A DNA stretch of 64,000 nt from an uncultured Acetatifactor sp. (lineage in GTDB: Bacteria; Bacillota; Clostridia; Lachnospirales; Lachnospiraceae). The notes beneath the pieces are model-generated. The model worked only from the letters and a program-made list of their open reading frames with translations. It did no database searches and had not been told where the DNA came from. Location of the stretch: assembly GCA_947624245.1 (NCBI GenBank), contig CANQJL010000003.1, positions 1 through 64,000 on the forward strand, given 5' to 3'. Shown here piece after piece: positions 1 through 6,936 of this stretch. The number at the start of each line of letters is the position of its first letter. Position 1 is the stretch's first letter. The translations under genes were made by a program, and so were the position numbers.

Positions 1-666
1 TATTAAAGTTACCCTTTTCCCAAAAAACATATCAAAATCTTTTTCAAAAAGTCCTTGACATATCACCAGAATGCTTTTTGTCTCCGAAGCATGAAAAAAG
101 AACCGCAAAAAGTCCGGCAAACTCATCGCAGTTCTCTCAAACTCCGACTTCTCACACAGAGTACCCCGACGGCAGATCGCTCCGCCGCCAACGTACCCCG
201 GCGAGAAATCAAGAGAGGTGTAGCAGTATGCGTCCACACTTCTACACCTCTTTTTATTCTAAGGCTTTCGACCTCGTCTGCTCCAAAACCTCACCCTTGT
301 AATTTTTCCCTCTGGAGGGTATAATTACATTCGGGTGTATCGCAGACTCAGTCTGTATTGTGTGGTACCGAGAATACCATCCCTGCTCGGCACTGCGGCA
401 ACAGTGCCGGGCGGTACACCTTCTTCTCTTGAAATCTCAATCGCATTTTACCACACTTGCCGCCTCCGTGCAAGTACCAAACGCGGCGATCCGTATTCCC
501 GCAGGAAATCGACGGCTTATGCACCGGTCTACCCCCTGCGGACTGATCTGACCACTCTGACGGCATTTCGCAATACCCCTGCCCCCTGACAATCCCAAGG
601 TGATGGAAATAACCGAAAATATTCTTATGCCACCAAAAATATTTTTTAAAAATAGTTATAGGGAAC
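1..666. other. Gene-poor stretch with local secondary structure
   Basis: I see no convincing gene here. Open frames exist on both strands but none has a ribosome site, recognisable domain or natural amino-acid make-up. The sequence can fold: GTGTGGTA at 360-367 pairs with TACCACAC at 449-456 around an inner hairpin (CGGCACTG 388-395 with CAGTGCCG 402-409), and CAGACTCAGTCTG at 342-354 is self-complementary. It could be the fringe of a mobile element or an unannotated RNA; neither is proven. Confidence 0.35.
214..255 (+). terminator. Intrinsic terminator, plus strand
   Basis: A perfect 10-bp stem (AGAGGTGTAG at 214-223 with CTACACCTCT at 242-251) is followed directly by a T-run (251-255, then ATT). 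The T-run is only on the plus strand, so it should end a plus-strand transcript coming from near or before the window edge. No gene for that transcript is visible inside the window. Confidence 0.7.
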
Positions 667-694
667 TTGAAAACATTGGAAAATTTGTTATAAT
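667..694 (+). promoter_or_regulatory. Sigma-A promoter of the small coiled-coil gene
   Basis: TTGAAA at 667-672 and TATAAT at 689-694 are separated by 16 bp. They lie about 47 bp upstream of the start codon at 741, which has the GAAAGGGGG ribosome site at 725-733. This supports the small downstream ORF as a real expressed gene. Confidence 0.7.
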
Positions 695-740
695 AAAAAC
701 ATCCGGTAACAAAAATATCAAAATGAAAGGGGGTCAGATT

Positions 741-983
741 ATGGCATTATCAAATGAGGACAAAATTTTCATTTCTCAATTATTGGACGCAAAAATCAAG
801 CCGGTACAGTTAGTATTGGAAAATGACGTTTTACCTCGGTTGCAGAATATAGAATCCTGCTATACTTCCACCTATCACAGATATGCTAACGGTATGGAAC
901 AACTGGAAGCTATGCAGATGGATATTGATGTCATGAAAAAAATATTAGAAGAACACAGCGAAAAGCTAAAGAAGATTTCCTGA
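741..983 (+). CDS. Small acidic coiled-coil protein, function unknown
   Basis: An 80-residue protein with no family that I recognise. The start at 741 was preferred to an upstream in-frame ATG at 600 because a GAAAGGGGG ribosome site lies 7 bp before it and a good promoter lies at 667-694, inside the longer version. The sequence is charged and helical: residues about 10-35 and 50-80 are rich in Glu, Lys and Leu and end in a heptad-like Lys-rich tail, suggesting a short dimeric coiled coil. It stands alone in a gene-poor stretch and has no signal peptide or membrane segment. Similar short coiled-coil proteins are common as accessory genes in Lachnospiraceae, but no role can be assigned. Confidence 0.6.
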   Translation: MALSNEDKIFISQLLDAKIKPVQLVLENDVLPRLQNIESCYTSTYHRYANGMEQLEAMQMDIDVMKKILEEHSEKLKKIS

Positions 984-1200
984 TTGGCTTTTATACTTTT
1001 TTACACACTCTAAATGTCAACAATCTGTAAAGCACCATTCTGAGCGGTTTTCAATCCTTTTTCTGACACAAGCCCTTTCATTTAATGTGCAATATTACTT
1101 CTCAAGACCAAAGAAGAACAGGCATTAGCGATTGACCATGCTCTATCTTTATGAGCCATTTTGGTACGAAATGTACCGAACGTACTTTCGGTTCGACTAT
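984..1200. other. Intergenic stretch downstream of tRNA-Gly, no gene seen
   Basis: No supported gene. A short self-complementary site, GGTACGAAATGTACC (about 1162-1176), is followed by a related GTAC-containing block. Because this is the 3' side of a tRNA gene, the usual side for integrase-mediated insertions, it could be a remnant of an old integration, but no integrase or clear attachment repeat is present. Confidence 0.3.
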
Positions 1201-1201
1201 A

Positions 1202-1237
1202 AAAAAAATCGGGAAGCCTTATTTTATGGGGCTTCCC
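1202..1237 (-). terminator. Intrinsic terminator of the tRNA-Gly transcript
   Basis: On the minus strand GGGAAGCC pairs with GGCTTCCC (1211-1218 with 1230-1237, loop about 11 nt) and is followed by eight T residues (1202-1209 as A on the plus strand). It is the last of three terminator-like hairpins downstream of the tRNA; the other two lie in the tandem repeat at 1243-1388. Confidence 0.8.
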
Positions 1238-1242
1238 GCGCA

Positions 1243-1388
1243 AAAAAGCAGGGTGCAATCCCCCGCTTTCCGGCTTCGCCGGTGTCTGCTGCGCAGACCT
1301 GTGTGCTGCATACATAAAAAGCAGGGTGCAATCCCCCGCTCTCCGGCTTCGCCGGTGTCTGCTGCGCAGACTTGTGTGCTGCGCACAC
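1243..1388 (-). repeat. Two tandem 73-bp units of hairpins and terminators
   Basis: Two nearly identical 73-bp units (starting about 1243 and 1316) follow the 3' end of tRNA-Gly. Read on the minus strand each unit contains, in order, a GTGTGC/GCACAC-type hairpin, GTCTGC-GCA-GCAGAC, CCGGC-GAA-GCCGG, and a GC-rich hairpin (GCGGGGG with CACCCTGC) followed by TTTTT. The last has the form of an intrinsic terminator. The two copies differ at only a few bases. The repeat phase continues into the tRNA end: AAAAAGC recurs at 73-bp steps, the third time at the tRNA 3' end itself. Confidence 0.75.
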
Positions 1389-1392
1389 AAAA

Positions 1393-1463
1393 AGCGGGTG
1401 ATGGGAATCGAACCCACGTGTCCAGCTTGGAAGGCTGGTGTTCTACCATTGAACTACACCCGC
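1393..1463 (-). tRNA. tRNA-Gly (anticodon TCC)
   Basis: On the minus strand the gene starts GCGGGTG and ends CACCCGC plus discriminator T; the acceptor arms pair perfectly. The T-arm GGGTTCGATTCCC is intact, and the anticodon loop CTTCCAA, in a CCAGC/GCTGG stem, gives TCC. The length is 71 nt and CCA is not encoded. It has a strong promoter of its own at 1515-1543 and multiple terminator hairpins downstream. Confidence 0.95.
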
Positions 1464-1514
1464 ATGAGATAATATATGATTCTTTCGTATGATTGTTTCG
1501 TCACAACATTGGTT

Positions 1515-1543
1515 ATTTTACATGCAAAGCTGCAAAATGTCAA
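1515..1543 (-). promoter_or_regulatory. Promoter of tRNA-Gly
   Basis: On the minus strand TTGACA (1538-1543) and TAAAAT (1515-1520) are separated by exactly 17 bp. The likely transcript start is about 45 bp upstream of the mature tRNA 5' end, leaving a short leader for RNase P removal. Confidence 0.75.
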
Positions 1544-1572
1544 GACCTGCGGCAAAAATATATTGAATAAAA

Positions 1573-1711
1573 ACAGTTCAGCCATAACCGAGATAACATG
1601 CGAATCATGCTTGCAGGAATGAGCATGTTATCTCGGTCATGAGCAATCCGCACGCGCAAGCAAGCTTTGAAGCGCGAAGCGCGGAATTGCAAATGGCGCG
1701 GGCTGAACTGT
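1573..1711. repeat. Three-helix structured element ending in a T-run
   Basis: An outer 11-bp stem (ACAGTTCAGCC 1573-1583 with GGCTGAACTGT 1701-1711) encloses a perfect 15-bp hairpin (ACCGAGATAACATGC 1587-1601 with GCATGTTATCTCGGT 1623-1637) and a third, imperfect helix (GCAATCCGC near 1643 with GCGGAATTGC 1681-1690). On the minus strand the outer stem is followed by TTTTTATTC, so it can end the upstream lipoprotein transcript. It is far longer than a normal terminator and may be a small structured RNA or a palindromic mobile repeat. Confidence 0.65.
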
Positions 1712-1733
1712 TGCGATTACTGTTCCTCTCTTT

Positions 1734-2927
1734 TTATTCCCAGGACACATATTCGGAGTATTCTTTCCAAATACAGCAGATCCAAGTCCGGCCCTGATTG
1801 AATACGATCTCATTGCCGTTCTCGTCCATGAAGATGTTGGGGGCGTAGTTGCTTTCACGCTTCCAGGTACCCTCAATGACTTTTCCGTTGGTAAATACAT
1901 ACGCCTTGCCGCTGCCGGTCACGCCGAATGCAAGATAGTCCTTTGCATCTCTCACTTCGCCGTGGCAGACCTTGAACACCACATTAGTCACAGCCACCTG
2001 TTCGCCGTTATACTCGTCGATCTGTTCCTTGCCGTACTGAGAACGATAGTAAAGCCTGTCCTCCGGATTATAGGTAAAGCATGCGTTGTTGGAGCCGTAT
2101 CCGCCGCTGTTGGATTTCGTTCCGCCGGGACGGATCTCAGTGGCATCGGGATAGTTCTCATAGGCCGCAAGATACCCCTCGTCAGCAAAGGTAAATGCCT
2201 GCTCAAAACGGCCGTGCTCCTCGTAAGTCGTGTCGTATTTCAGACGCTCCACGCCCTTATTGTACCCGTCAATGAACAGATAGCCCGTGAACTCCGTAGC
2301 ATAGCCGGGACGGGAGATGCGGTCAAAGGCCTCGTCTGCGCCTACATCAATGCCCTGCAGGGTCACGCTGATATTATCGATCTGATCTGTATTGATAATA
2401 GGAGCTACATAAGGCACTGCCAGACCCCAGTTGCAATAGATCGAATCGTAGGCCATGGCCTCGTATACATAGTAATCACGACTGCTCCTGACAGGTCCGA
2501 TGTGATCCAGATCGTCATAGTCCTCAAATATTCCCATCAGTCGGGTGATACGTCCCTCCACAGGCGCCTCATAGATAATGCTTGCCTGAGAGATACCGTG
2601 CTGCGGCATAGCGGGCGGATTGTTGGGAATCATGACTGCCATGCTTCTTCTCTGGACAATGTCCGCATCCTTCCACTCGCCGGTCAGATAGCTCTGCATC
2701 TTGCCGTCCACGATCGTCCTGTCTGCAATCGGGTGATCCTCGCCGCCCGGCTTAAGCTCGCCGCCCAGCGCTTCCTCATTATTAGATTCGTCAGGCACAT
2801 CGGATTCCTCTGTGCCGATGATCTCAGGCTCCAGCGTCTGAAGGGGAGAAGAGACAGGTTTATCCTCGCCGCATCCGACCAACATAGCCGCAGCGAGTAT
2901 GATTGCTGCCAACACTTTCTTTTTCAT
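1734..2927 (-). CDS. yerB: YerB-like lipoprotein (DUF3048 family)
   Basis: A 397-residue predicted lipoprotein. The N-terminus has a short basic start, a hydrophobic core and a lipobox-like LVGC, with Cys at about residue 19, so it should be anchored on the outer face of the membrane. A Glu/Asp-rich linker follows, then a DUF3048 domain, recognised by blocks such as MIPNNPPAMPQHGISQA and HIGPVRSSRDYYV. The C-terminal half holds the second conserved part of the family (NVVFKVCHGEV, NQGRTWICCIW). YerB proteins occur widely in Firmicutes; their biochemical role is not established. The start is supported by an AGGAAGGAA ribosome site. It is a single-gene unit ending in the structured element at 1573-1711. 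Confidence 0.85.
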   Translation of the reverse strand: MKKKVLAAIILAAAMLVGCGEDKPVSSPLQTLEPEIIGTEESDVPDESNNEEALGGELKPGGEDHPIADRTIVDGKMQSYLTGEWKDADIVQRRSMAVMIPNNPPAMPQHGISQASIIYEAPVEGRITRLMGIFEDYDDLDHIGPVRSSRDYYVYEAMAYDSIYCNWGLAVPYVAPIINTDQIDNISVTLQGIDVGADEAFDRISRPGYATEFTGYLFIDGYNKGVERLKYDTTYEEHGRFEQAFTFADEGYLAAYENYPDATEIRPGGTKSNSGGYGSNNACFTYNPEDRLYYRSQYGKEQIDEYNGEQVAVTNVVFKVCHGEVRDAKDYLAFGVTGSGKAYVFTNGKVIEGTWKRESNYAPNIFMDENGNEIVFNQGRTWICCIWKEYSEYVSWE

Positions 2928-3093
2928 GCAAAAGTTCCTTCCTAAATGAATTTTCTTTTATTGTATATCCAAACGCACCAATTTGTCCATTGATTCAACA
3001 AAAATTAAGAAAGAATTAACACCTGAGGATTTTCTTTTATATCCATATATGATAAAATAAAAAAACAAAATTTGAAATATGGAGGTAGCGATA

Positions 3094-3330
3094 TTGAAGA
3101 TCAAAGAGTCTATAGATGTTGTCGCATTTGTGGAAGCCGCAAAGCAGTGCGGCGGGGCGGTTTTCCTCCAGACCGCGGAGGGGGATATCACAAATCTAAA
3201 GTCACTTTTGTCACAGTATGTACTTATGGCAATGATGTACAATCCCGAGCTGCTGACCAACGCGCAGGTCATCTGCATTCAGGAGGAAGATTATCAAAAG
3301 CTGGAAGAATTCCTGGTGCCCTGGGAATGA
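3094..3330 (+). CDS. Small HPr-like protein (TTG start), function unknown
   Basis: A 78-residue protein. The ATG at 3079 overlaps the only good ribosome site (GGAGGT 3081-3086), so the true start is very likely the in-frame TTG at 3094, seven bases after it. The predicted alternation (beta strand KIKESIDVVAF, helix, strand, helix near LKSLLSQYVLMAMM, strand, C-terminal helix) resembles the HPr-like fold of small Lachnospiraceae phosphocarrier-like proteins, but the His and Ser phosphorylation sites of true HPr are not evident. It sits 25 bp before the GH5 gene on the same strand and is probably co-transcribed. The role is unknown; a regulatory or binding function is only a guess. Confidence 0.65.
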   Translation: MKIKESIDVVAFVEAAKQCGGAVFLQTAEGDITNLKSLLSQYVLMAMMYNPELLTNAQVICIQEEDYQKLEEFLVPWE

Positions 3331-3355
3331 CAGTAAGAAAGGAAGCAGAACGATC

Positions 3356-4306
3356 ATGTTGAAGAGCAGAGGCTTTTACAGAGGGATTAACTTAGGCGGC
3401 TGGTTCTCCCAGTGCGATTACAGCAAGGACAGGCTGGACCGCTTTATTACGGAACCGGACTTTGCGAAAATTGCAGCCTGGGGTCTGGATCATGTGCGGA
3501 TTCCTATCGATTACAATATTCTGGAAAATGAGGACGGCAGCTATAAGGAAGACGGCTTTCGCCGGATTGAAGGGGCTCTGGAGCTGGCTGAAAAATATGG
3601 CCTCCATGCCATCGTGGATCTGCACAAGACTGCGGGATTTTCCTTCGATGCGGACGAGCGGGAGGCGGGATTTTTTGACAATGCCGAATTGCAGGAGAGA
3701 TTCTGTCTGCTCTGGGAGGAGTTGGCAAAACGCTTTGGCAGCGCTCCCGACAGGGTGGCCTTTGAACTTCTCAATGAGGTTACGGATCAGCAGTTCATCG
3801 ACGCGTGGAACCGGATATCCCATGCGTGTATCCGACGGATCCGCGCCTACGCTCCCGACACGCTCATATTGGTGGGAAGCTACTGGAACAACAGTCCGGA
3901 GGCGGTAAAAGACCTTGCCGCGCCTTACGACGACAAGGTGGTCTATAATTTCCATTGCTATTCTCCTCTGGAGTTTACCCATCAGGGCGCTACATGGGCG
4001 GTGGAGATAGACAGGGACGCCAGATACCGATTTGAAGATATCGACATTACAGCCGAATATTTTGAAGAGCTCTTCTCCTCTGCCATAGAAAAGGCCCGGC
4101 GCCACGGCGTTGACATTTACTGCGGCGAGTATGGCGTAATCGACAGAGTCGAGCCGGAAGATGCGGTGAAATGGTTCAAGGTCATTCACGACGTGTTTGA
4201 AAAGCACAATATAGCGCGAGCCGCGTGGAGCTATCGGGAGATGGATTTCGGATTGTCCGACAGCCGCATGGACGCGGTTCGGGACGAGCTTATAAAATAC
4301 CTTTAA
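3356..4306 (+). CDS. Glycoside hydrolase family 5, cytoplasmic
   Basis: A 316-residue single-domain (beta/alpha)8 glycosidase of family GH5 (cellulase superfamily). The retaining catalytic pair is visible: the acid/base Glu at about 141 in FELLNEV and the nucleophile Glu at about 258 in YCGEYG. Other family marks are GINLGGWF near the N-terminus, HVRIPIDY, VDLHK and NFHCYSP. There is no signal peptide, so it probably acts in the cytoplasm on imported beta-glucan or beta-glycoside oligosaccharides. Subfamily and exact substrate cannot be told from sequence alone. It is expected to be co-transcribed with the small HPr-like gene upstream and converges with the membrane protein gene at 4307, with stop codons back to back. 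Confidence 0.85.
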   Translation: MLKSRGFYRGINLGGWFSQCDYSKDRLDRFITEPDFAKIAAWGLDHVRIPIDYNILENEDGSYKEDGFRRIEGALELAEKYGLHAIVDLHKTAGFSFDADEREAGFFDNAELQERFCLLWEELAKRFGSAPDRVAFELLNEVTDQQFIDAWNRISHACIRRIRAYAPDTLILVGSYWNNSPEAVKDLAAPYDDKVVYNFHCYSPLEFTHQGATWAVEIDRDARYRFEDIDITAEYFEELFSSAIEKARRHGVDIYCGEYGVIDRVEPEDAVKWFKVIHDVFEKHNIARAAWSYREMDFGLSDSRMDAVRDELIKYL

Positions 4307-4975
4307 TTAAGCCATATTGGCCAGTATGAGCAGGCATACTTGAAAGAGCATCACAAGGAAGGACAGCGCCGTCAATACTACGGTCGCGATGGCAAAGCCC
4401 CTTTTCTTGGTGTTCCACCCCTGCACGGCAAAATAAATATCCAGACAGCCGAAGACGATGCTGGCGTAAGCTCCGCAGAAGGATAGGAGCAGTCCGGCAA
4501 TAGACAGGGCAAAGCCGATTATGCACAGCTTTTCTTTCTGCTTGTCCTTTCCGTCTTCTATCCCCGGAACATACTGCAGCGGATAGTACTGTGCCGTATT
4601 GGCATTCTGCTGCTGATAGGTGTTGGGAAGCTGTTGTTGATAGGCCGCGTTGGCCTCATTGATCTTGTCGAACAGACCGTTTATCAGATTCTTATACTCT
4701 TCCCGCACCGCATTGTCGATGCCGGAATCGTCTATGGTATATATCTTATTGTCCGGACCCGTGATCCAGGCAAATATCGTCAGCGTATTCCCGCTGATGC
4801 CGTACTGAAATCCCCTGTTTCCCTTGGTAGGGTCAAAGGAACTGCCGGACCATGTGTTGTCCCCGCTGTAGTCCTGTCTGAACAAGCTCTGCTGCAGCCA
4901 GTCAAATACGATCTGATTCACCCGATCCGGATAGGTATAGAACTGCAGCGTGTATTTGGTCTTGCCAAAACTCAT
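4307..4975 (-). CDS. Membrane protein with two C-terminal helices (DUF4190-like)
   Basis: A 222-residue protein. The first 125 residues form a soluble domain (beta-rich, containing TKYTLQFYTYPDRVNQIVF and TIFAWITG) followed by a Gln/Tyr/Asn-rich linker. The last 75 residues hold two hydrophobic segments (about residues 150-180 and 193-218) separated by a short charged loop, resembling DUF4190-type membrane domains. The soluble part should therefore be cytoplasmic and membrane-tethered. The function is unknown. It is transcribed alone, convergent to the GH5 gene with no intergenic space, and upstream of it lie two tRNA genes on the same strand. Confidence 0.6.
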   Translation of the reverse strand: MSFGKTKYTLQFYTYPDRVNQIVFDWLQQSLFRQDYSGDNTWSGSSFDPTKGNRGFQYGISGNTLTIFAWITGPDNKIYTIDDSGIDNAVREEYKNLINGLFDKINEANAAYQQQLPNTYQQQNANTAQYYPLQYVPGIEDGKDKQKEKLCIIGFALSIAGLLLSFCGAYASIVFGCLDIYFAVQGWNTKKRGFAIATVVLTALSFLVMLFQVCLLILANMA

Positions 4976-5060
4976 ATGTACTTACCGCCTTTCCCATAAT
5001 GGAACCGAACTACAAAAATTTAGCATACAATCCCCGAAAAAGCGGGTTTTCCATATCTCA

Positions 5061-5144
5061 TGCGGGTAGCCGGACTTGAACCGGCACGGAGTCGCCCCCG
5101 AGGGATTTTAAGTCCCTTGCGTCTGCCTATTCCGCCATACCCGC
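5061..5144 (-). tRNA. tRNA-Leu (anticodon TAA)
   Basis: On the minus strand an 84-nt class II tRNA runs from GCGGGTA to TACCCGC plus discriminator A. The anticodon stem AGGGA/TCCCT encloses the loop CTTAAAA, giving TAA. A long variable arm (CGGGGGCGACTCCG) confirms Leu. CCA is not encoded. It follows tRNA-Tyr by 37 bp and should share its transcript. Confidence 0.95.
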
Positions 5145-5181
5145 AGACATGTTGCAGCGCAGCACACGCAGGCGCTGTAAA

Positions 5182-5263
5182 TGGGTGGAGGTGGATTCGA
5201 ACCACCGAAGCAATTTGCAGCAGATTTACAGTCTGTCCCCTTTGGCCACTCGGGAATCCACCC
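5182..5263 (-). tRNA. tRNA-Tyr (anticodon GTA)
   Basis: On the minus strand an 82-nt class II tRNA starts GGGTGGA and ends TCCACCC plus discriminator A. The anticodon loop CTGTAAA gives GTA. The long variable arm is typical of bacterial tRNA-Tyr. It is the first gene of a two-tRNA operon driven by the promoter at 5294-5322. Confidence 0.95.
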
Positions 5264-5293
5264 ATGCAGAGGTATTTGCTCTGACAATGTGAA

Positions 5294-5322
5294 ATTGTAG
5301 CATATATCTCTGCAAATTGCAA
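5294..5322 (-). promoter_or_regulatory. Promoter of the tRNA-Tyr/tRNA-Leu operon
   Basis: On the minus strand TTGCAA (5317-5322) and TACAAT (5294-5299) are separated by 17 bp, about 30 bp upstream of the mature tRNA-Tyr 5' end. It lies directly after the stop codon of the amidase/deacetylase gene, so the tRNAs need not depend on that gene's transcription. Confidence 0.7.
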
Positions 5323-5324
5323 GG

Positions 5325-6743
5325 TCAAAAGTGTATCGGCGTCACCTCCGGAGTCAGCGGCTCCATTTTGTATTCCGGAAACTGCCGGATCAGATCCTCC
5401 AGGCACAGAGAGGTATTGTACACGATATCATGCGCCAGCATGACTACCTTCTTCCTGCCCAACGTGCTCTCACGCGCATTCTGCAGGAGCCGCTCCGGCT
5501 CATTCTGTTTCGTTGCGTCTTCCAGACTGCCGTTCCAGTCAAAATAGATAAAGCCTTTTTCCGTCATTTTCTCAATGATCTCTTCATACACCGCCTTATT
5601 GTAGCTGTTTATGCTGCCCCCGGGAAAACGAAAGAGCTTCGCCTGTACTCCCGTCACCTCATACACCGTGTCATAGGCTTCCTGAAAATCAGCCAGATAG
5701 CTGTCCACACTGGCATAGATTTCCTTGTAGTCGTGCCTGTTGCAGTGAATGCCGATGGTATGTCCTTCCTCCACGATCCTTCTTGCGATATCAGGGTGCT
5801 TCCTGACATTTTCTCCCACAACGAAGAAGGTAGCCTTGATGTCATACTTCTTCAGAATATCCAACACTGCCGCGGTGTTTTCCTCAGACGGTCCGTCGTC
5901 AAAGGTCAGATACATTGTCTTTGGGAAAAAATAGTACTGAATCCCCCAGGCGATTCCCTCTGCCATCTTGTCCTGATATTCGGGATCGTTCAGGGCGTCC
6001 CTCTCCCTGCCGTTGGACAGAAATCCTGTCTCGATCAGACAGGCCGGAACGGTATTTTCACGGAGCACGTAAAGCGCATCGCCCTCCACCGTCTCGCGCT
6101 CCTTCGCGTCGGTCTTTTCCAGAATCCCCATATTTATCAGCTGTGCCAGACGCCGGCTGTCCTCGTCCTTTTCACCGTACCAGACCTCGAATCCCTCCGC
6201 GGAGCCGTCCTCGCAGGCGTTCTGATGGATACTGATATAGATATCCGCATGGCTGTCCTCGGCAAGCCCGACTCTCTCCTCCAGCGACGGCTGTGTCCCA
6301 TCGTCCTCTCTGGTCAGCACGGTATCTATGCCCATGGCCTGCAGCTTGGAGGAAAGAAGCAGCGCGAGCTGCAGATTGATCTCCTTTTCCATGACGCCCT
6401 CGCGGCTTGCGCCCTCATCTTCCCCGCCGTGCCCGGGATCGATGACCACCAAAGGCGTCTTCTCCTGATTTTCCAGCAGGACGACTTCACCGGCGTCTGA
6501 TTGGATATCCTCCCCCTCGGCGCCCGCACCTGCGGCGAATTGCCGATTCCTCTTTACGACTTCCTTGGCCGGAACGCTCTCATCCGCTTTCACAAAGCGC
6601 ACCCCGCTTAAAAATCCTGCTGCCAGAAACAGAATGGCCATAAGCACTGCGGAAATTCTCCTCTTACATCCGCCGCCTGACTGCCCCTGTCTCACCAGCC
6701 TTACCTTTGTTCTCCGCCTGTTCCTTCTCCACCGCCTTAACAT
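5325..6743 (-). CDS. N-acetylmuramoyl-L-alanine amidase fused to polysaccharide deacetylase
   Basis: A 472-residue cell-wall enzyme with two catalytic domains. A basic N-terminus and a membrane segment (about 31-49) export and anchor it. Residues about 97-270 are an Amidase_3 domain with its zinc ligands visible: His105 in DPGHGG, Glu120 in KEINLQ, His173 in SIHQNA and the catalytic Glu238 in IETGFLSN. Residues about 277-465 are a NodB-type (CE4) deacetylase with TFDDGP, the H-x3-H metal pair (about 333 and 337), RFPGG, FDWN and MLAHD. The first domain cuts the stem peptide from MurNAc; the second should remove acetyl groups from GlcNAc or MurNAc. Both activities in one chain suggest coupled peptidoglycan remodelling, as in spore cortex muramic lactam formation, which is an inference. 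The start has an AGAGG ribosome site. Confidence 0.9.
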   Translation of the reverse strand: MLRRWRRNRRRTKVRLVRQGQSGGGCKRRISAVLMAILFLAAGFLSGVRFVKADESVPAKEVVKRNRQFAAGAGAEGEDIQSDAGEVVLLENQEKTPLVVIDPGHGGEDEGASREGVMEKEINLQLALLLSSKLQAMGIDTVLTREDDGTQPSLEERVGLAEDSHADIYISIHQNACEDGSAEGFEVWYGEKDEDSRRLAQLINMGILEKTDAKERETVEGDALYVLRENTVPACLIETGFLSNGRERDALNDPEYQDKMAEGIAWGIQYYFFPKTMYLTFDDGPSEENTAAVLDILKKYDIKATFFVVGENVRKHPDIARRIVEEGHTIGIHCNRHDYKEIYASVDSYLADFQEAYDTVYEVTGVQAKLFRFPGGSINSYNKAVYEEIIEKMTEKGFIYFDWNGSLEDATKQNEPERLLQNARESTLGRKKVVMLAHDIVYNTSLCLEDLIRQFPEYKMEPLTPEVTPIHF

Positions 6744-6800
6744 GACCCAAAACCTCTTTTCCTTTTTTCTCTTTCTGTGCGGGAGCCTATCTTGCGGAAA

Positions 6801-6850
6801 ACAAAAGGAGGGCCTCCGCCGCTGTTATACACAGCATACAGAAGACCCTC
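6801..6850 (-). terminator. Terminator after the two-component operon
   Basis: On the minus strand a long imperfect hairpin (GAGGG...CCCTC with inner GCTGT/ACAGC) is followed by CTTTTGTTTTCC. It lies between the last gene of the operon (stop at 6937) and the amidase start (6743), so it should separate the two transcription units. Confidence 0.6.
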
Positions 6851-6936
6851 ATCATATTTTCATATTTTTAGCATAATATATTCATCTTTTTTCCATCATT
6901 TTTGCAAACTTTTGGGGAATATCCTTTATGGGCCCT

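Noticed and set aside
335-589. Plus-strand ORF of 84 codons and minus-strand ORF of 72 codons in the gene-poor start region
   Set aside because: Neither has a ribosome site, recognisable domain or sensible composition; both cross predicted hairpins.
1-1200. Integrated prophage or conjugative element at tRNA-Gly
   Set aside because: No integrase, relaxase or phage gene was found and no clear attachment-site duplication; only weak hints remain.
1244-1388. CRISPR array
   Set aside because: Only two tandem units with no unique spacers between them; the repeats are continuous and hairpin-rich.
1082-1417. Minus-strand ORF over the tRNA-Gly repeats
   Set aside because: It reads through the tRNA, hairpins and terminators; clearly a chance frame.
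1962-2945. Long plus-strand ORF opposite the YerB-like gene
   Set aside because: Shadow frame of the lipoprotein gene; no ribosome site and no domain.
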